From: Cystobacter ferrugineus
GTDB lineage: Bacteria; Myxococcota; Myxococcia; Myxococcales; Myxococcaceae
Assembly: GCF_001887355.1 (NCBI RefSeq)
Contig: NZ_MPIN01000009.1
Span: 248,001-312,000, forward strand
Direction: 5' to 3'
Length of the DNA: 64,000 nucleotides
Part shown: positions 59,125 to 64,000 of the stretch, one piece after another
Layout: every line of letters starts with the position of its first letter
Numbering within the stretch: position 1 is the stretch's first letter
Position numbers and translations under genes: made by a program
Notes under the pieces: generated by a model
What the model saw: only the letters and a program-made list of their open reading frames with translations
What the model was told of the DNA's origin: nothing
The model's database searches: none

Positions 59125-59427
59125 TCACGGGCACTGCGCCATCCCAGTGTCGAGCCGCCCCGCCCTCACGAGCAAACCGAGCGCGATCGCGCGGCCATGG
59201 ACGAGGCCTTGCGACTCGAGTCTGTCCACCATGGCATCGAATGACGCATCCTTGTCGAGCTCCACACAGGACGGCCCACTTCCCCCATCCGTCCTCCCGC
59301 CTCCGCCACCCGTCGGATACTCGGAACCGTCCTCGACCTTGGTGCCAGTCTGCCTCACGGCATGATCAGCACACGCGGACAGGCAGACACCAAGGGCCAA
59401 CACCAGGAGAGTCCAGCTTCCCGTCAT
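59125..59427 (-). CDS. small lipoprotein, last gene of the unknown secreted cluster
   Basis: The 100-residue product has a lipoprotein leader (LLVLALGVCLSAC, lipidated Cys in LSAC). The mature part starts with a Gly/Thr-rich linker (EYPTGGGGGRTDGGSGPSC), then a short helix-like domain (ELDKDASFDAMVDRLESQG) and a second cysteine near the end, so one disulfide is possible. ATG 59427 has GGGAG upstream. It lies 48 bp after the 455-residue secreted protein gene on the same strand. It ends 12 bp from the convergent cysQ gene. Confidence 0.6.
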   Translation of the reverse strand: MTGSWTLLVLALGVCLSACADHAVRQTGTKVEDGSEYPTGGGGGRTDGGSGPSCVELDKDASFDAMVDRLESQGLVHGRAIALGLLVRAGRLDTGMAQCP

Positions 59428-59475
59428 TTCTCCCACTCCTTGTGGGTTCTTCACTTGGGGTCGCGGTTCTCCAGC

Positions 59476-60843
59476 TCATGGATTCAGGAAAGGATCGAGC
59501 CCGGTGTGTTCGTTCTGAAGCCGTGTCAGGAAAACCTCGATACTCCTGGTAATCTTTGCCTTCTCCTGCGCGGATGTGAAGTAACCGTTGATGAAAATTT
59601 CCACATCGCTCCGATATCGGACGACCGGGTTGTAACCTGGCACATCCTTTCCAAGGAGTTTCAGGTTCTCGACGTGGACATCGTCGAGAGTCACCTTCCG
59701 CGCCAATGGGTCATACGTGAAACCCAGGTGGACGTTGTAGCTCACGGGGACACGGTACTTGCGCCCGCGCGTCGAGAGCAGGAACTGGGTCTCCCCCCGC
59801 ATGTGAGAACCTGACGCGAGCGCGATCTTCCGTCCCCTCCAGGACAGGGCATTTCCCTGGATGTCGAAGCGCCAGCGATGCAGGGCCTCCGCCGGATTGA
59901 CGAGCGGAAGAGCGGACCGGATGTTCCGCACGGAGTTCTCGAGCACGAACTCCTGCTCCAGCTTCTGGCGAAGCCTGTCGAAGTCGAACGTCGAGTTGAG
60001 CTGACGGAGACCGAAATGCGCTCCCTCCACCAGGAAACCCTCTCCGTCCTCAAAGGACGCTTCCGAGTAGAGCCGCGGCCCCAACCCCATGATCGCCTCA
60101 CCCAGGGAAGCGTGCGAGGTGCTGGAGTATCGGCGGGCGATGAGACAGGCGTCCCGATGCCACTCGATTCCCACCTGCTCGCAATTTCCACCTGCCCAGT
60201 ACCGTGCCCTGACCGTGTTGGAGAAGGCCTCCGAGAGATACGGCGTCGACGTCATCATGAGCTGCGTGGCATAGGCACGGAGGTAGACGTAGTGCGCCCT
60301 GGGCAGATTCTCCCCAGGATTCATCCGTGCGGCCCGCGGGTTGATGAGCGGAATGCGCTTGATGTCCGTGTCACACTGCGGGCTCACCGCGGACCCAAGA
60401 CAGAGCACCCGGGCGTCCACTGTACCCAGCGAGACCGGGAAGATCAGTGCCTCACGGATTTGACCGACGTCATAGTCCCTGTTGAAGCGAAGCCTGACTG
60501 TCACCCTGTTCACGCCGTATTCGAACCGGATGTCCACCAGCGCCGGATTCGCCTGGGTGAAGAAAGACGACGAAAGCTCAACACGGGTGGGAAGCACATC
60601 CACCTTCACCACTTCCAGGTCATAGAATCCCTCCCCATGGCGCGCCCGGAGTAGACCGACGGACTCGCTCCAATTGGTGACGAACTGAATACTTGCCTCG
60701 ATCCGCGAGCCGTTCTCCCTCACTGAAATGAACTGCCGGCCGTCCTCCTCCGCCACGACCAGGGTGTTGGGGAGGACGACCAGGGGATCCGCGAGGGCAC
60801 TCGGCGGAAGGCTCAGCAACAATGCAACCATGAGGCTGCGCAT
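59476..60843 (-). CDS. secreted protein of unknown family (455 residues)
   Basis: AAGGAG precedes ATG 60843, which opens a signal peptide (MRSLMVALLLSLPPSALA). The mature protein is mostly beta strands in the first 200 residues (FISVRENGSRIEASIQFVTN, VDIRFEYGVNRVTVRLRF), has four cysteines in two close pairs (RVLCLGSAVSPQC and GGNCEQVGIEWHRDAC) consistent with periplasmic disulfides, and helical parts near residue 300 (FDFDRLRQKLEQEFVLE). A second beta region ends in VEIFINGYFTSAQEKAKI. I know no family. It begins 10 bp after the 132-residue gene upstream, so it is in a tight operon. Confidence 0.8.
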   Translation of the reverse strand: MRSLMVALLLSLPPSALADPLVVLPNTLVVAEEDGRQFISVRENGSRIEASIQFVTNWSESVGLLRARHGEGFYDLEVVKVDVLPTRVELSSSFFTQANPALVDIRFEYGVNRVTVRLRFNRDYDVGQIREALIFPVSLGTVDARVLCLGSAVSPQCDTDIKRIPLINPRAARMNPGENLPRAHYVYLRAYATQLMMTSTPYLSEAFSNTVRARYWAGGNCEQVGIEWHRDACLIARRYSSTSHASLGEAIMGLGPRLYSEASFEDGEGFLVEGAHFGLRQLNSTFDFDRLRQKLEQEFVLENSVRNIRSALPLVNPAEALHRWRFDIQGNALSWRGRKIALASGSHMRGETQFLLSTRGRKYRVPVSYNVHLGFTYDPLARKVTLDDVHVENLKLLGKDVPGYNPVVRYRSDVEIFINGYFTSAQEKAKITRSIEVFLTRLQNEHTGLDPFLNP

Positions 60844-60853
60844 CAAGGGCTCC

Positions 60854-61252
60854 TTATATCTCCTCCGGAAGCAGGAGGACTTCCCCGTCGGGAAGGATGG
60901 TGACAAGGGTCCCTCCCTCGTAGGTGTATTGCGTGGTGCCATCGTCGAAGACACGATGGAGTTGAAGCTTGTCGAGTTCGAGCTTGAGCTGCCGCTTCTT
61001 TCCCAACACCAGGAATCGGTCCGTCTCGCTCGAGGGCCCCTCCCGCCTGACCACGGCCTCCTCCGCACGGGGAGGAGGCAGGCGCTGCGCCTGCCCCGCC
61101 TTGGGCGTCCTCGCCTGTCGCGACGAACGCGACTCCTCCACCCTCCCGGCGGGCGCGTTTCCGTCAGACACCCACGCATCCCTCCAGGACATTCCGACGA
61201 GCACGAGGATTCCCAATGGCCCGACGATGAGCCCCAAGCGCTTCTTCATCAT
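60854..61252 (-). CDS. small membrane-anchored protein of unknown family (132 residues)
   Basis: GGAG six bases upstream supports ATG 61252 (a second ATG follows at once). A single N-terminal helix (LGLIVGPLGILVLVGMSW) anchors the protein. A linker rich in Arg, Ser and Glu follows (residues 25-80, with VEESRSSRQARTPKAG). The C-terminal 50 residues form a compact beta-like domain (LKLELDKLQLHRVFDDG, then TLVTILPDGEVLLLPEEI). No match known. It lies 22 bp after the 348-residue gene and 10 bp before the 455-residue gene. Confidence 0.7.
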   Translation of the reverse strand: MMKKRLGLIVGPLGILVLVGMSWRDAWVSDGNAPAGRVEESRSSRQARTPKAGQAQRLPPPRAEEAVVRREGPSSETDRFLVLGKKRQLKLELDKLQLHRVFDDGTTQYTYEGGTLVTILPDGEVLLLPEEI

Positions 61253-61274
61253 GACTGGCTCCTTCCTCGACACT

Positions 61275-62321
61275 TCACGGCCTCACGAGGAACCCGAACG
61301 ATCCCACCGCGTCGTTGGCCAGCGTGAATCTCACGAGGCGCGAGCCCACATCCTCTCCGGCTCCGCAACGGTATACCTGCTGCCCATCGACGAGCTGGAA
61401 GCACGCTTCCAGAATGACGTTCACGTGACGCAACCCGGTCGCGAGTTCATTCGTGAGCACACCTCGATCGAGATAGTCCGCCACGTCGTCGCTCTCCGCC
61501 CAGTGACGAAGCGCGCTCAGCGCCAGGAATGCCGGCTTCGCGTTCTCCGCCTCCACACCCGTCACGAGCGGAAAGCTCTCGAAATAATCCCGCGGGGTGG
61601 CCATCGCCTTGACTCCGCTCAGCCAGGCGATGATGTACTCCTGCCGGGGAACCTGGACGAGCACGCTGCCTCGCGCGGCATTGAAGCCGGACCTGCTCGG
61701 ATCGAGCAATGTCGCGAAATTCGCATAGCTCGGGGGGAGGGTCCCATTGAGCCAGCGTGTGACGCCCGTATAGAGAAACGTACTGTTGTCGTCCGGGATC
61801 TCGAACTGCTCGAAACGCGGAGCGCACTGGACGTACTCCTGCCGGACGTATTGAGCGAAAAGCGGAGCGTAGACGGTCGCGAGCTCCTGCCGGGCTTCAG
61901 CCGTTCCCGCACTCAAGTTTCCGGCGAGGACCGTCCGGTTCGGGACATCGACGTCCGCTGGCGGAAGGGACAGGTACCAGGCCTGGAAGCAGGACAGGTA
62001 GGCCCGCTGCGGCGACAGGACATGACGGAATTCAATGGCGAGCTGAAGCCCATCGAGCACTTCCACGTTCATGTTCACGAGGGGACTCGATGGAACGGAG
62101 ACACCACCCGCCGCGAACGTATTCAACTGCTTCTGCAAGGAGCGCTTCAGCTCCGGAGAGAGACTGTCCGTCACCTCGGCTCCAGCATGCGAGACATGCA
62201 ACCGGTAGACGTTCTCCGAACTCGCTGTACGCCGGAGCTTTCCGATGTACTCGGGGAGTTCAGCGGCCAATGCAGCCGCCGGAAACGCGATCACGGCGAT
62301 CATCACCCAATGCAAGCGCAT
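61275..62321 (-). CDS. secreted protein of unknown family (348 residues)
   Basis: ATG 62321 is preceded by GGAG and begins a signal peptide (MIAVIAFPAAALA). The mature protein has helix-rich segments (VTDSLSPELKRSLQKQLNTF and RQEYIIAWLSGVKAMATP) and strands (PLVNMNVEVLDGLQLAIEF). Four cysteines (LSCF, VQCA, EACF, YRCG) would allow two disulfides. It has no catalytic motif or membrane segment that I recognise. A strong intergenic hairpin lies between it and the partial gene upstream. It continues the tight minus-strand operon. Confidence 0.75.
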   Translation of the reverse strand: MRLHWVMIAVIAFPAAALAAELPEYIGKLRRTASSENVYRLHVSHAGAEVTDSLSPELKRSLQKQLNTFAAGGVSVPSSPLVNMNVEVLDGLQLAIEFRHVLSPQRAYLSCFQAWYLSLPPADVDVPNRTVLAGNLSAGTAEARQELATVYAPLFAQYVRQEYVQCAPRFEQFEIPDDNSTFLYTGVTRWLNGTLPPSYANFATLLDPSRSGFNAARGSVLVQVPRQEYIIAWLSGVKAMATPRDYFESFPLVTGVEAENAKPAFLALSALRHWAESDDVADYLDRGVLTNELATGLRHVNVILEACFQLVDGQQVYRCGAGEDVGSRLVRFTLANDAVGSFGFLVRP

Positions 62322-62359
62322 GTTCTTCTCCAAGAAGGTTGAGCCCGACACAAAGCACT

Positions 62360-62385
62360 TGGCCAGCCCTCGAAAGGGCTGGCCA
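62360..62385 (-). terminator. perfect 11-bp hairpin with CGAA-type loop between two secreted-protein genes
   Basis: TGGCCAGCCCT at 62360-62370 pairs with AGGGCTGGCCA at 62375-62385 around a four-base loop (CGAA on the plus strand, TTCG on the transcript). An 11-bp perfect stem with a UUCG-like loop is very stable. It lies 33-58 bp after the upstream stop and 39 bp before the next start. There is no T-run after it, so it may be a partial terminator or an mRNA-stability element that sets the ratio of the two proteins. Confidence 0.6.
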
Positions 62386-62417
62386 CCAGACGGCATTCGA
62401 TTCTCAATGGCCGTGGG

Positions 62418-64000
62418 TCAGATTTCGTCCGGGAGCGAGACCTCGGGAGGCGGCGGCGGGGGGTCCTCCGACTCGATGTTTCCCTGGTCGTTCACGGGGG
62501 CTTCCTGGTTGCGGTGCTCCGCGCACTCTGGCGTCGTATCGTTCTCGTCGCACAGATAGGAATCCCTTGCTTCCGAATAGGCATCCTCGACAGGCTGGCT
62601 CGTGGCCCACTCCGATGCGGTGCAGGCAAGGTACCGCTTCAGCCCAGGGTTCCAGGCCAGACACATGTCGGCCGTCCCCAGCTCGACGTTGATCTGCTTG
62701 TTCTGATCGATGATGATCTCCTGCTCGAACTTCACCGTGTTCAAGTGCTGGATGTTCTGGGTGTTGGTGTGCCAGTAGAAGCGCGCCGCATTGGAGAAGG
62801 CTCCGACGATCGTCCCGATGTACCCGAGGGTGCGCGCGCCCTCGAAGACACTGGACCATCCGCTGTTGGCACCCTGGTGACGGTGTGCCGCGATGTCCGC
62901 CTGCACCTTGTCCCAATAGGTCAGCTTCTCGCTATAGGACAGGGAGACGCGCTCGAAGTACAGGTTCGTGAAGCGCTCTTGCAGCGCCACCAGGGCCTGC
63001 GCGTAGGCGAGCTGCGCCGCGCTGCCATCACCCCCCTCGACATGGACCAGGCACGGTTTGTTCGTCTCCGCCACCGACTTCGCCACCATGGAGGAATAGA
63101 TGTCATCGTTGAAGATGACCAATCCATCCTTGATGTCCGTGCGCCCCTGGACGGACCAGCCCGTGGTGAAATCACACGAGAGCCTTGCCCTCAACGCGGG
63201 CGGGCGAACCGTCAGTTGGGCCTTGAGCCCCACGGGCACGACGATGGGGGGTGGAGCGGAGCTGAGCTTCTCGGCACCGTCGAGCGTCAGGTCGAAGTTG
63301 TACGTCCCCGAGGAGCCATCCCCGCTCCCCTTCATGGAACGGAACAGCGGTACGCCGATGCGCTGTTGATCATTGCTGCCGGTCATGGTCTCCGCGAGCG
63401 AGAAGTACGAGATGCTCTGGATGGGGAGCTTGACCAGGCTCACCTGGTACAGCCCCAGCTCGGCCCGGACCTGCTTGTAGAACTTCAGGTATTCGATCTC
63501 CTCCGGTGTGAAGCCCGAATAGACGTTGCCGGAGAAGATGCCACCATTGGACTGGCTGAGATCTCCAAGCTGCTTCGTGCGCACCGACACGTCCTTGACG
63601 TCAGAGGACGAGAGAGGAAACCCGGACAAGCCGAAGAGATCCGCCATGCGGCCGTACTTGGCGTCCAGCACGTAGGCGGGCAGTTCGCTCTCGTTGTTCT
63701 GGGCGCGGGTCTTGAGTGCCTCCAACTCCGCCTGGAGCTTGGCCCGGGCGGCGTTGATGGTATCGCGCTCCTGTTGGGTCAACTTCGGATCCTGGAGCTT
63801 GGCCGTGAGGACCGAGTAGGCCCTCCGGATCGTCATGAACTCCTCGGTGGACAGCAGGCTGATTTCCTTGCTGATGGTGTCGATCTCGCTGCGGCGGGCG
63901 ATGGCCGCGCTGTTCGCGACCACGGTCGCCGCTCCCGCGGGGTTGGGTGACACCCGGAACGTGGGCGAGTAATAGAACTTCGTCGTATCCGCGTGATCCT
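62418..64000 (-). CDS. large unknown exported-cluster protein, partial (start beyond window)
   Basis: The frame is open to the window edge, so the start lies beyond 64000; about 527 codons are visible. The N-terminal visible part reads FYYSPTFRVSPNPAGAAT. A helical, coiled-coil-like region follows (TQQERDTINAARAKLQAELE), then alpha/beta segments, a possible membrane or amphipathic helix (LGYIGTIVGAFSNAARFYW), and a C-terminal tail of Asn, Gln, Pro and acidic residues with a run of six prolines. At least six cysteines are present, two of them in an MCLAWNPGLKRYLAC segment. No family known. It heads the visible part of the operon running to 59125. Confidence 0.75.
   Translation of the reverse strand, partial: DHADTTKFYYSPTFRVSPNPAGAATVVANSAAIARRSEIDTISKEISLLSTEEFMTIRRAYSVLTAKLQDPKLTQQERDTINAARAKLQAELEALKTRAQNNESELPAYVLDAKYGRMADLFGLSGFPLSSSDVKDVSVRTKQLGDLSQSNGGIFSGNVYSGFTPEEIEYLKFYKQVRAELGLYQVSLVKLPIQSISYFSLAETMTGSNDQQRIGVPLFRSMKGSGDGSSGTYNFDLTLDGAEKLSSAPPPIVVPVGLKAQLTVRPPALRARLSCDFTTGWSVQGRTDIKDGLVIFNDDIYSSMVAKSVAETNKPCLVHVEGGDGSAAQLAYAQALVALQERFTNLYFERVSLSYSEKLTYWDKVQADIAAHRHQGANSGWSSVFEGARTLGYIGTIVGAFSNAARFYWHTNTQNIQHLNTVKFEQEIIIDQNKQINVELGTADMCLAWNPGLKRYLACTASEWATSQPVEDAYSEARDSYLCDENDTTPECAEHRNQEAPVNDQGNIESEDPPPPPPEVSLPDEI

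Noticed and set aside
1-64000. CRISPR array, tRNA or rRNA genes
   Set aside because: No regularly spaced identical short repeats and no clover-leaf or ribosomal sequence seen on either strand. The only tandem repeats are protein-coding (kelch and VASNGTDY families).

Overview
The window is about 70% G+C, gene-dense DNA that reads like a chromosome segment of a myxobacterium, most likely of the Cystobacterineae (Cystobacter/Archangium type). The reasons are a MYXO-CTERM surface-sorting tail at the end of the 27.2-31.1 kb gene, many lipoproteins with kelch, PQQ-type, PKD and carboxypeptidase-regulatory repeats, a double-receiver hybrid kinase, and a PP2C/FHA/adenylate-cyclase signalling block. 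The genus is inference. I see no rRNA, tRNA, CRISPR array, complete IS element or phage module.

Layout. 0.1-6.4 kb: ChaN-like protein, YaiI/DUF188 protein, acyl-CoA carboxylase beta subunit and, convergent with it, a PAS hybrid histidine kinase. 6.7-9.9 kb: a divergent TetR/MFS efflux pair sits between two 71-bp direct repeats, splitting a small membrane-protein gene from an SGNH hydrolase gene. 10-15.4 kb: methyltransferase, alpha/beta hydrolase, then a minus-strand run of uracil-DNA glycosylase, esterase, hypothetical protein and SDR. 15.7-17.2 kb: a PQQ-repeat lipoprotein broken by one stop codon and one frameshift. 17.4-27.1 kb: aldo/keto reductase, cyclase-family protein, kelch lipoprotein, an unassigned protein, a LamG-like lipoprotein, and a divergent TetR/NmrA pair. 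27.2-31.1 kb: a 1,298-residue repeat protein with 14 tandem repeats, two cadherin-like domains, a PKD domain and MYXO-CTERM. 31-41 kb: SDR, LysR/GST pair, small secreted proteins and lipoproteins, ArsR/SRPBCC pair, an M61/M1-like metallopeptidase and a GH43-CBM6 glycosidase.

40.8-45.1 kb is a cytochrome P450 operon (tiny ORF, TetR, ferredoxin reductase, P450, SDR) behind two tandem palindromic operators. It resembles camphor-type terpene oxidation clusters but has no ferredoxin gene. 45.1-55.3 kb is minus-strand: coaBC, M48 peptidase, SH3-like protein, CHASE2 adenylate cyclase, a ten-repeat carboxypeptidase-regulatory protein, a PP2C phosphatase with a cyclic-nucleotide-binding domain, and an FHA protein. 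Together the cyclase, the CNB-phosphatase and the FHA protein suggest one cAMP/phosphoprotein circuit.

56.1-59.1 kb holds an orphan ketoreductase-carrier protein whose phosphopantetheine serine is replaced by tryptophan. It is followed closely by a CysQ-type PAP phosphatase. 59.1-64 kb is a minus-strand run of five exported proteins (four of them without recognisable family) that continues past the window edge. It is the best candidate here for an undescribed system.

Start codons were chosen by ribosome-binding site and domain start, and several differ from the longest open frame. All family calls come from motifs read by eye.
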